DNA of 64,000 nt from JAPHTQ01 sp050288165 (GTDB taxonomy: Bacteria; Pseudomonadota; Gammaproteobacteria; Thiohalomonadales; Thiohalomonadaceae), in NCBI GenBank assembly GCA_050288165.1, contig JBNKDG010000001.1, positions 248,001 to 312,000 on the forward strand. Reading direction: 5' to 3'. The position numbers and the translations under genes are program-made. The notes beneath the pieces are model-generated. The model was not told where the DNA came from. It searched no databases and saw only the letters and a program-made list of their open reading frames with translations. The stretch's first letter is position 1. Every line of letters begins with the position of its first letter. This document shows positions 9,097-15,886 of the stretch, piece after piece.

Positions 9097-9591
9097 TCAA
9101 TTCCATGGCCCGATACGGATCAAGCGCTCCGCGTCATGGGCCTCATCACCGAAATGGACGGCTTCGAGGAATGACTCCTCGCAGCTGCCTGTATGTAACC
9201 TCTCTGCCAGTTGGGAGAAAACCCGGCGCGAGGCGTGATTATCGGGGGAGACGGTGGTTTCAATACTGCGCACACTGGCGCAGGCGGGTTGTGCAAGCAG
9301 GTACTCCAGCATCTGGCCGGCCAGTCCACGACCGCGTGCCGATTCATCCACCGCCATCTGCCAGACGAACAGGGTGTCGGCACGATCGGGGATCCGATAG
9401 GCGGAGAGAAAACCGATCAGGCAGCCATTATCCTCGGCGATCACACAGGTCTCGCGGAAATGGCTGCAGAGCAGGAAGTAGCTGTAGCTGGAGTTCAAAT
9501 CCAGCGGTGGACAACGCCCGACAAGGTCATAGACCCGCTTGCCGTCCGCCAGGGTCGGCCGTCGCAGCGCGATCCGGGGGATATCGGTCAT
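9097..9591 (-). CDS. ectA: L-2,4-diaminobutyrate acetyltransferase EctA
   Basis: The 164-residue GNAT-fold enzyme transfers acetyl from acetyl-CoA to diaminobutyrate. The acetyl-CoA loop is DESARGRGLAGQML (about residues 88-101), and LRRPTLADGKRVYDLV with the LDLNSSYSYFLLCSHF segment is diagnostic of EctA. ATG 9591 is chosen because GGGAGAG lies directly upstream; the longer in-frame reading would start at TTG 9645, inside the operator-like palindrome and downstream of the promoter. It is the first gene of ectABC and is controlled by the promoter at 9661-9690. Confidence 0.96.
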   Translation of the reverse strand: MTDIPRIALRRPTLADGKRVYDLVGRCPPLDLNSSYSYFLLCSHFRETCVIAEDNGCLIGFLSAYRIPDRADTLFVWQMAVDESARGRGLAGQMLEYLLAQPACASVRSIETTVSPDNHASRRVFSQLAERLHTGSCEESFLEAVHFGDEAHDAERLIRIGPWN

Positions 9592-9633
9592 GCTCTCTCC
9601 CGGTGATCGTGGATGGAGCCGCTCGCGAAAATA

Positions 9634-9647
9634 GTTTGTACACAAAC
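9634..9647. promoter_or_regulatory. palindrome in the ectA leader, candidate EctR operator
   Basis: GTTTGT and ACAAAC form a perfect 6-bp inverted repeat around an AC spacer. The site begins a few bases after the predicted ectA start point, where a bound MarR dimer would block transcription. In Methylomicrobium the EctR1 repressor is known to bind half-sites separated by two bases at its ect promoter, so the geometry fits. Binding itself is inferred. Confidence 0.55.
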
Positions 9648-9660
9648 GACAAGGAAGGGG

Positions 9661-9690
9661 ATTATATGGGCTTTAATGCAGATATTTCAA
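9661..9690 (-). promoter_or_regulatory. sigma-70 promoter of ectABC
   Basis: On the minus strand TTGAAA (9690-9685) and a perfect TATAAT (9666-9661) are separated by 18 bases. The expected transcription start is near 9654, leaving a leader of about 60 bases before the ectA ATG at 9591. Confidence 0.75.
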
Positions 9691-9775
9691 GTGACTGTAG
9701 TTGTTGATGTGGATAATATCACTTTGTTTTGAAAGTAAATTTGGCGCGATACCTCGGTATTGAGTGGAGAACCGG

Positions 9776-10297
9776 ATGGAAAAGCACACCGATGTACTGA
9801 TAACCCTGCGGCGGATCATCCGCGCTATCGACATGCGCTCCCGCCACCTGATGCAGCAGGCGGGGTTAACGGGTCCGCAGCTATTGGTGCTGCAGGCGCT
9901 GGGTCGTCACGGCAGGATGAGTGCCGGTGATCTGGCACGGGAGGTGAACCTGAGTCAGGGCACCATGACCTCGATCCTCGATCGCCTGGAAAAGCGCCAT
10001 CTGGTTTTGCGTCTGCGTTCCGAGAGTGACCGGCGCAAGGTGCACGTCACCCTGACCGCCGCTGGCGAGACGCAACTCGCGGCGGCGCCAACCCTGTTGC
10101 AGGAGCGTTTTATCGAGCGCTTTCATGAGCTTAAAGACTGGGAGCAGAGCCAGATCCTTGCCTCATTACAGCGGCTGGCAGAGATGATGGATGCTCAGGA
10201 TATTGATGCGGCGCCGGTGCTCGATACGCGGCAGGAGCTGGGAACCGCACCAGGAACTGATGCCGTCCATGCGAAAACAGAAAAAGGTGGAATCTAA
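9776..10297 (+). CDS. ectR: MarR family regulator, EctR-like
   Basis: The 173-residue protein has a winged-helix domain (about residues 35-125): AGDLAREVNLSQGTMTSILDRLEKRHLV as recognition helices, then the wing LRLRSESDRRKVHVTLTAAG with the conserved D-x-R motif. ATG 9776 is preferred over in-frame GTG 9764 because GGAGA ends five bases upstream. The gene is divergent to ectABC across 184 bases, the arrangement known for EctR1 repressors of methylotrophs and halophiles. The last 40 residues are polar and Pro/Thr-rich and belong to no domain I know. Autoregulation through the shared spacer is likely. Confidence 0.85.
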   Translation: MEKHTDVLITLRRIIRAIDMRSRHLMQQAGLTGPQLLVLQALGRHGRMSAGDLAREVNLSQGTMTSILDRLEKRHLVLRLRSESDRRKVHVTLTAAGETQLAAAPTLLQERFIERFHELKDWEQSQILASLQRLAEMMDAQDIDAAPVLDTRQELGTAPGTDAVHAKTEKGGI

Positions 10298-10458
10298 TTT
10301 CTAATCTCGCATGTCTGGAGTCGGTGTTTATGGTTAAAAGATGGGAATAAACGGTTATCTGGATAGGTGTACCGACATGTTCAGGTAAATTGCGCAAGCC
10401 GCCAGTTATTTTGTGTACAAGCGAACGCCCGTCGTTCTGGTATTAGTTGAGGTGTGAG
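10298..10458. other. non-coding stretch between ectR and a gene remnant
   Basis: No convincing reading frame. It contains a second TTGTGTACAA palindrome at 10411-10420, identical to the core of the ectA operator-like site read on the minus strand. No terminator with a T-run is evident after ectR. Confidence 0.4.
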
Positions 10459-10656
10459 AACATCACCAATACCGTTGGCCGTTATACCCTCACTTATAAC
10501 GCTACGGGTGCAGCGGGCAATGCAGCAACGGCCGTGACTCGTACGGTCAATGTTGTAGCGCCATCTAGTAGCGGTGGTGGTGGGAGTCTCGGATGGATGT
10601 TGCTACTCATGTTGCTTTTCTACTTCACGGTGGTTTGGCGAAGAGTAGCAGAATAA
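10459..10656 (+). pseudogene. 3' remnant of a repeat surface protein with GlyGly-CTERM-like tail
   Basis: Only the last 65 or so residues of a gene remain in frame. GRYTLTYNATGAAGNAATAV corresponds to GTYILTYNVADSAGNVATPV near the C-terminus of the 775-residue protein at 10980, followed in both by RTVNVV, a Gly/Ser linker, a hydrophobic helix (GWMLLLMLLFYFTVV) and a basic end (WRRVAE). This order of Gly-rich linker, membrane helix and Arg cluster is that of GlyGly-CTERM sorting signals cut by rhombosortase. Upstream bases show no Ig-like or repeat sequence, so the 5' part has been deleted. A nominal ATG-like start at 10447 has no ribosome binding site. Confidence 0.65.
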
Positions 10657-10678
10657 TTATGTAGAGCTGAAATTAATA

Positions 10679-10703
10679 AAGGCGGCCAATGGCCGCCTTT
10701 TTT
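10679..10703 (+). terminator. terminator of the gene remnant
   Basis: GGCGGCC and GGCCGCC (10681-10697, AAT loop) precede six T. The same stem with an ATA loop follows the intact paralogue at 13328, so the terminator was duplicated with the gene end. Confidence 0.85.
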
Positions 10704-10979
10704 GCTCAAGTTTGTCAGGTAAGCTTGCGATAGCCATCGAATTAGCCATAAAGTAGAGTCATTACAAGTTGTCTTAGATGCAATAAACGGTAGCGAACTT
10801 TGGATTTCAAAAGGTTGTTCGCGTTGCAATGAAATTAAACAACGAAAACGGACATGTGTCAGGGACGATTTTGATTTACACCCCTCCCTACATAAGTCTT
10901 CATACATCTTCAGATTAGGCAAGCTTTAGCAGCTTTTTATAACTATCCGTTTAATGGAATAGGGCTTCAGGGGATAAAT
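10704..10979. other. AT-rich upstream region of the repeat surface protein gene
   Basis: I see no credible gene on either strand; a 100-residue minus-strand frame (10922-10620) runs through the terminator and has unconvincing composition. The region is AT-richer than its surroundings and should hold the promoter of the gene at 10980, but no clear -35/-10 pair stands out. GGGG precedes the ATG by eight bases. Confidence 0.4.
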
Positions 10980-13307
10980 ATGATTAGAGTCGTAACAACA
11001 TCCGTTGCGTGGTTGATGACAGTACTTTTCGCATCATTCATTGCGCTAGGAATATCGCTTTTCCCAACGTCTGCCAATGCGATTGTTGGTGTGGATTGGG
11101 AATGGGTGAATCCTCAGCCACAGGGGAATACGCTAAACGCTGTTGCCGGAAATGGAACTACTTTTGTCGCCGTGGGTAGGGCGGGCGCAATAGTGACCAG
11201 CAATAATGGAGTTGACTGGACATTACGCAGCTCCGGTACGACACAGTATCTGAACGATGTTACATGGGACGGTAGCCAGTTCGTTACGGTAGGAGCGATG
11301 GCTACCATATTGACAAGTGCTGATGGTGTAACCTGGACATCACGTTCTTCTGGTTTGGCGACGGGCTCTCTGGAGGGAATTGTCTGGAGCGGTTCGCAGT
11401 TCGTTGTCGTGGGATATCCGGGTATCGTTCTGACAAGTCCTGATGCGATCAACTGGACGACACAGGCCAGCGGGACTACAAATTGGCTGCACGATGTTCT
11501 ATGGACTGGTGCGCTTTATGTGGCTGTAGGCAGTTCAGGCATCATATGGACCAGTCCGGATGCAGTGAATTGGACGGTGCAAACCTCCGGTACAACAAAT
11601 CATTTGTATAGTGTTGCCTGGAATGGAGCAACACTGACTGCCGTAGGCCTTACCGGGACGGTATTGACAAGTACCAATGGTGTGAATTGGACTTCGGAAA
11701 CGTCTGGAACGACCCGGTGGTTATACGGTGTAGTTTGGGACGGAACCAGTTTTTTATCGGTAGGAACTTTTGGCGCGGTAATTACTAGCCCGGACGGTGC
11801 AACCTGGACCGCCCAGTCTTCAGGTACCACTAGCATCCTGTACGGTGTTGCCTGGGATGGTTCACAGCACATTGCGGTCGGTTATGGTGGCACGCTACTG
11901 AGCAGCATCAATGGAACAGGATGGACGAGAAGGATAACAGGTGTAACCGATTCGTTAGATGATTTGGTGTGGAACGGTACACAATTTCTTGCCATTGGAG
12001 GCACTAATGTTCTCACCAGTACCAACGGGGTCAGTTGGACAAGCAGAGCATTGAATATTGCAGCCAATCCCGAAAAGGTGGTGTGGGACGGTACGCAATA
12101 CATGGTTGCAACGCTGGCAGGTACCATTCTTACTAGCCCGGATGGTGTGAGCTGGACATCAAATTCATCAGGGACTTCAAGCTTCCTCTATAGCATTGCA
12201 ACCAGCGGGACTTTGCATGTTGCGGTTGGTCAGGCAGGTACGATAGTTACCAGTTCAGATGCTGTGAATTGGGGTCAGCAAACTTCTGGCGTTGCGAGTA
12301 ATTTAAACGACGTGTGCTGGAACGGAGCACAGTTTGTTGCCGTTGGTGTTGGCGGAGTGATTCTGACCAGTCCTGATGGTGCGACCTGGACATCGCAGAC
12401 TTCCGGTACCACAACGACACTAAGCGCCATTGTGTATGGCAGTTCGAGATTTGTTGCCACAGGTTTTAGCGGCTTGGTACTGACTAGTCCGGATGGTGTT
12501 ACCTGGACAAGCCAGACCTCAGGTACGAGCAACGGGTTGGCAAAGGTGATATGGGATGGTAGCCAGTTTCTTGCTGTAGGTGGTGCGGGGAGTATTCTGA
12601 CAAGTTCTGATGGTGTTTCCTGGATAGTACAAGCTTCAGGCACATCAAACCTTCTGAAAGGTATAGCGTGGAATGGAGCAAAATATATAGCGATAGGGGA
12701 AGCAGGGACCATACTCAGAAGTGGTGACGAGCCTCCTGCGATCACCTTGTTAGGCGATAATCCGCTTACGATTGCACACGGTTCAACATTCTCTGACCCG
12801 GGTGTTACGATTTCCGATGACATCGATCTGGACTTGATTGCCACAGTTTCAGGCTCGGTGGATACAATGGTTATCGGTAGCTACCTCCTGTACTATGACG
12901 TAACGGATAGCGGTGGCAATCCTGCTCCGCAGGTAACGAGAACGGTAAACGTTACCGATCAAACCGCACCGGTGATCACACTGAACGGCCCCGCGACACA
13001 AACGGTAACCCAAGGAGACACCTATGCCGATTTAGGTGCTAGTGTCAGCGATAATGTCGACTCAGGGCTGACTGCTAGCATGAGTGGTAGTGTCGATACC
13101 TCCACTATTGGAACCTATATCCTTACTTACAATGTTGCTGATAGCGCAGGTAACGTGGCGACGCCGGTTCAAAGAACGGTAAACGTTGTGTCTGCCACTA
13201 GCGGCAATGGCGACGAAGATGGTGGTAATGGGAGTCTCAGCGCTATTTTACTGTTTCTGCTATCGCCGTTGTTAATTACGGTTTACCGACGAAGATTCGT
13301 TGAATAA
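10980..13307 (+). CDS. repeat beta-propeller surface protein with Ig-like domains and GlyGly-CTERM-like tail
   Basis: The 775-residue protein opens with a signal peptide (hydrophobic core about 11-34, ending SANA). Residues about 42-583 are 14 tandem repeats of 38-40 residues, each running W-T-x4-S-G-T-T, then VxWDGSQFVAVG, then GxILTSPDGVT. They resemble the YCF48/photosystem assembly type of propeller blade. Two Ig-like domains (DUF5011/HYR type) follow, with FSDPGVTISDD and YADLGASVSDN. The end is a Gly/Asp linker, hydrophobic helix and YRRRFVE, a GlyGly-CTERM-like sorting signal. The protein is probably exported and anchored at the surface; its ligand is unknown. The gene seems AT-richer than neighbours and may have been acquired. 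Confidence 0.8.
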   Translation: MIRVVTTSVAWLMTVLFASFIALGISLFPTSANAIVGVDWEWVNPQPQGNTLNAVAGNGTTFVAVGRAGAIVTSNNGVDWTLRSSGTTQYLNDVTWDGSQFVTVGAMATILTSADGVTWTSRSSGLATGSLEGIVWSGSQFVVVGYPGIVLTSPDAINWTTQASGTTNWLHDVLWTGALYVAVGSSGIIWTSPDAVNWTVQTSGTTNHLYSVAWNGATLTAVGLTGTVLTSTNGVNWTSETSGTTRWLYGVVWDGTSFLSVGTFGAVITSPDGATWTAQSSGTTSILYGVAWDGSQHIAVGYGGTLLSSINGTGWTRRITGVTDSLDDLVWNGTQFLAIGGTNVLTSTNGVSWTSRALNIAANPEKVVWDGTQYMVATLAGTILTSPDGVSWTSNSSGTSSFLYSIATSGTLHVAVGQAGTIVTSSDAVNWGQQTSGVASNLNDVCWNGAQFVAVGVGGVILTSPDGATWTSQTSGTTTTLSAIVYGSSRFVATGFSGLVLTSPDGVTWTSQTSGTSNGLAKVIWDGSQFLAVGGAGSILTSSDGVSWIVQASGTSNLLKGIAWNGAKYIAIGEAGTILRSGDEPPAITLLGDNPLTIAHGSTFSDPGVTISDDIDLDLIATVSGSVDTMVIGSYLLYYDVTDSGGNPAPQVTRTVNVTDQTAPVITLNGPATQTVTQGDTYADLGASVSDNVDSGLTASMSGSVDTSTIGTYILTYNVADSAGNVATPVQRTVNVVSATSGNGDEDGGNGSLSAILLFLLSPLLITVYRRRFVE
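11103..12730 (+). repeat. 14 in-frame repeats of about 117 bp
   Basis: Repeat units within the 775-residue protein, one W-start per 117 bases. DNA identity between units is moderate, with recurrent words such as ACCAGTCCGGATGGTGT, so the protein repeat is older than that of the Kelch array at 53.6 kb. Confidence 0.85.
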
Positions 13308-13322
13308 TCGAGTTGTATTAAT

Positions 13323-13349
13323 AAAAAGGCGGCCATAGGCCGCCTTTTT
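13323..13349. terminator. bidirectional terminator between the surface protein gene and prkB
   Basis: AAAAA, GGCGGCC, ATA loop, GGCCGCC, TTTTT. It can serve the plus-strand repeat protein and the minus-strand prkB, whose stop is at 13369. Confidence 0.85.
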
Positions 13350-13368
13350 ATTTGGTATTGATTACCAA

Positions 13369-14262
13369 TCAGCCTTTCTTACGACCGATCATGTCGTGAA
13401 TGATCGGTGCCAGGATCAGCTCCATGGCGAAGCCCATCTTGCCGCCGGGGACAACGATGGTGTTGCGGCGTGACATGAACGAGTTGGGGATCATGTTCAG
13501 CAGATACGGGAAGTCGGTGTTGAACTTCTTCGGATCGCGGAAGCGGATCACCACGAAGGACTCGTCCGGGGTCGGGATGTCACGGGCGATGAACGGGTTG
13601 GAGGTGTCGACCGTGGCCACGCGCTGGAAGTTGATGTCGGTGCGCGAGAACTGCGGCGTAATGTAGTGCACATAATCGGGCATACGACGCAGGATGGTGT
13701 CGACGATCGCTTCGGCGCTGTAGCCACGCTGGGCGTTGTCGCGGAAGATTTTCTGGATCCACTCCAGGTTGACGATCGGCACTACGCCGACCAGCAGGTC
13801 GGTGTGGGCGGAGACGTCCACATCGCCGTCACGGGCACCGCCATGCAGACCTTCGTAGAACAGCACATCGCTCTCTTCGTTGATCTCTTCCCACGGAGTG
13901 AACTGTCCGGCGGTGTAGTTGGTGCCGCCCAGGCGCGCATTGTGATGCACGGCTTCTTCGTCGCTGTGGATGTAGTAGCGACGCTTGCACTTGCCGGTTT
14001 CGCCGTAGGTCTTGAAGGTATCGGCCAGCAGGTCGAAGTGGTTGGCTTCCGGACCGAAGTGGGAGAGGTTCTTGCCCTCTTCGGCGAACTTGGCGATCGC
14101 CTCTTTCATCGCGGCGCGATCGTAGCGGTGGTAGCTGTCGCCCTCGATGACCAGCGGTTTGATCTTTTCACGGAAGAAAATGTGCTCGAAGGCATTCTTT
14201 ACAGTGGTGGTCCCGGCGCCGGAAGAACCGGTCACCGCAATCACGGGATGCTTTGCTGACAT
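13369..14262 (-). CDS. prkB: phosphoribulokinase, bacterial class I
   Basis: This 297-residue cytosolic enzyme phosphorylates ribulose 5-phosphate to ribulose 1,5-bisphosphate for RuBisCO. The P-loop is GSSGAGTT at residues 12-19, followed by IEGDSYHRYDR with the catalytic Asp/His region and the later VLFYEGLHGG. The length fits the roughly 290-residue octameric bacterial form. ATG 14262 has GGAG upstream. The gene is monocistronic, bounded downstream by the shared terminator and upstream by a repeat element at 14288-14428. Its presence argues for Calvin-cycle CO2 fixation; RuBisCO itself is not in the window. Confidence 0.97.
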   Translation of the reverse strand: MSAKHPVIAVTGSSGAGTTTVKNAFEHIFFREKIKPLVIEGDSYHRYDRAAMKEAIAKFAEEGKNLSHFGPEANHFDLLADTFKTYGETGKCKRRYYIHSDEEAVHHNARLGGTNYTAGQFTPWEEINEESDVLFYEGLHGGARDGDVDVSAHTDLLVGVVPIVNLEWIQKIFRDNAQRGYSAEAIVDTILRRMPDYVHYITPQFSRTDINFQRVATVDTSNPFIARDIPTPDESFVVIRFRDPKKFNTDFPYLLNMIPNSFMSRRNTIVVPGGKMGFAMELILAPIIHDMIGRKKG

Positions 14263-14287
14263 GGATAAAACTCCTGCAAAATTGTTA

Positions 14288-14428
14288 GGGCACCGCTAAA
14301 AATCCACTCCAGCCGCGATTGCTGCGTTGAAAAGCGCCTCAAAATGCTCATTTACTCTGTGTAAACTCCGCTTTTTCGTTGCTTTTCGCCTTGCACTCAT
14401 CGCCTTGATTGAATTTTTAGCGGCACCC
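14288..14428. repeat. 141-bp element with imperfect terminal inverted repeats
   Basis: The ends GGGCACCGCTAAAAAT (14288-14303) and ATTTTTAGCGGCACCC (14413-14428) pair at 14 of 16 positions. The interior contains partly self-complementary AGCG/TTTTC words and a TTTACTCTGTGTAAA palindrome. It carries no frame and lies just upstream of prkB. The structure suggests a MITE-like or REP-type dispersed repeat; I see only this copy here. Confidence 0.5.
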
Positions 14429-14507
14429 GTTTGAAATCGCTTTTAATTCAGCGGGTTAAAAATTTTGAACCGCCGATTCTAGCCGAATCTGTGGTTCCAA
14501 GTCTCGG

Positions 14508-14537
14508 AAAAAATGGGCCGTAAACGGCCCATTTTTC
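14508..14537 (-). terminator. terminator of purD
   Basis: AATGGGCCG and CGGCCCATT pair around TAAA, with A6 before and T5 after the stem, so it can work in both directions. It follows the purD stop by about 46 bases. Confidence 0.8.
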
Positions 14538-14583
14538 TTAGTTCGCTGATTTATAAGGAAAAACAATAATGACTATTGGTTGG

Positions 14584-15876
14584 CTATGAGTCCGCTTTTT
14601 CCCGCGCGATGGCCCGGTAGCCGATATCCCGGCGCATGAACATCCCGTCCCAGCTGATCTTGTCGGCCAGTTGGTAGGCCTTTTCCGCTGCTTCGCTAAC
14701 GGTTGAGCCCAGGGCGGTGGCGCAGAGTACCCGTCCGCCTGAGGTAACGACTGCACCGTCTTTCGTTGTGGTACCGGCGTGGAAGATTTTGGCATTGGCG
14801 GAGTCGGCACCGTCGAGGCCGTTGATCACGGCGCCCTTGGCGTAGTCGCCGGGGTAGCCGCCTGCAGCTAGGACTACCCCCATCGAAGCGCGCTCATCCC
14901 ACTCGGTGGTGACGGTGTTCAGCTTGCGTTCCAGTGCGGTCTGGCACAGCGCCACCAGATCCGACTTGAGGCGCATCATGATTGGCTGGGTCTCCGGATC
15001 GCCGAAACGGCAGTTGTATTCGATCACCCTGGGTGCGCCATCGGGATCGATCATCAGCCCGGCATAGAGGAAGCCGGTATAGGGATTGCCCTCGGCGGCC
15101 ATGCCGCGCACGGTCGGTTCGATCACCTCACGCATGATGCGGTCGTGAACTGCCGGGGTGACTACCGGGGCGGGGGAGTAGGCACCCATGCCGCCGGTGT
15201 TGGGACCCGTGTCACCTTCGCCGACCCGTTTGTGGTCCTGGCTGGTGGCCATCGGCAGGATGTGCTCGCCGTCGGCCATGACGATGAAGCTCGCCTCTTC
15301 CCCTTCGAGAAACTCTTCGATCACCACCCGGTGGCCCGCTTCGCCGAAGGCGTTGCCCGCCAGCATGTCGCGCACCGCCGCTTCGGCTTCCGCTTCGGTC
15401 ATGGCGACGATCACGCCTTTGCCCGCAGCCAGACCGTCGGCCTTGATCACGATGGGCGCACCCTGTTCCTTTATATAGGCCAGTGCCGGGTCGATCTCGG
15501 TGAAGTTGGCGTAGGCGGCGGTGGGGATCTGGTGGCGGGCGAGGAAATCTTTGGTGAAGGCCTTGGAGCCTTCCAGTTGCGAGGCGGCCTTGCTCGGGCC
15601 GAAGCAGGGCAGGCCCGCGGCCTCGAAGGCATCGACCACGCCGATCACCAGCGGTGCCTCGGGGCCGACGATGGTCAGGCCGATCTGGTTACCACGGGCA
15701 AAGGCGACCAGCGCCTCGATATCTTCGACGCCGATATTCACGTTCTCCAGCTTCGCCTCGCGGGCAGTACCGGCATTGCCGGGGGCGACGAAAACTTTTT
15801 CCACATCCGGCGACTGCGCCGCTTTCCAGCCCAGGGCGTGTTCGCGTCCGCCACTACCGATAACCAGTACCTTCAT
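14584..15876 (-). CDS. purD: phosphoribosylamine-glycine ligase PurD
   Basis: This 430-residue ATP-grasp enzyme joins glycine to 5-phosphoribosylamine, the second step of purine synthesis. It opens MKVLVIGSGGREHALGWKAAQSP as is standard for PurD. The ATP-grasp core contains PIVIKADGLAAGKGVIVAMT and the metal-binding RVIEYNCRFGDPETQ. Length equals the family norm. It is followed on the same strand by its own terminator and preceded by the sulfatase gene, whose stop is 10 bases upstream, so the two could be cotranscribed. Confidence 0.97.
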   Translation of the reverse strand: MKVLVIGSGGREHALGWKAAQSPDVEKVFVAPGNAGTAREAKLENVNIGVEDIEALVAFARGNQIGLTIVGPEAPLVIGVVDAFEAAGLPCFGPSKAASQLEGSKAFTKDFLARHQIPTAAYANFTEIDPALAYIKEQGAPIVIKADGLAAGKGVIVAMTEAEAEAAVRDMLAGNAFGEAGHRVVIEEFLEGEEASFIVMADGEHILPMATSQDHKRVGEGDTGPNTGGMGAYSPAPVVTPAVHDRIMREVIEPTVRGMAAEGNPYTGFLYAGLMIDPDGAPRVIEYNCRFGDPETQPIMMRLKSDLVALCQTALERKLNTVTTEWDERASMGVVLAAGGYPGDYAKGAVINGLDGADSANAKIFHAGTTTKDGAVVTSGGRVLCATALGSTVSEAAEKAYQLADKISWDGMFMRRDIGYRAIAREKADS

Positions 15877-15886
15877 TGTTCTGCCT

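Noticed and set aside
8661..9707. 348-residue plus-strand frame spanning ectB, ectA and the promoter
   Set aside because: It crosses two certain genes and their regulatory region and has no family resemblance.
10620..10922. 100-residue minus-strand frame before the repeat surface gene
   Set aside because: It reads through a strong terminator and the tail of the remnant gene; composition is not protein-like.
11103..12730. Periodic repeats suggestive of a CRISPR array
   Set aside because: The period is 117 bp, units are in frame and encode conserved residues; there are no short identical repeats with unique spacers.
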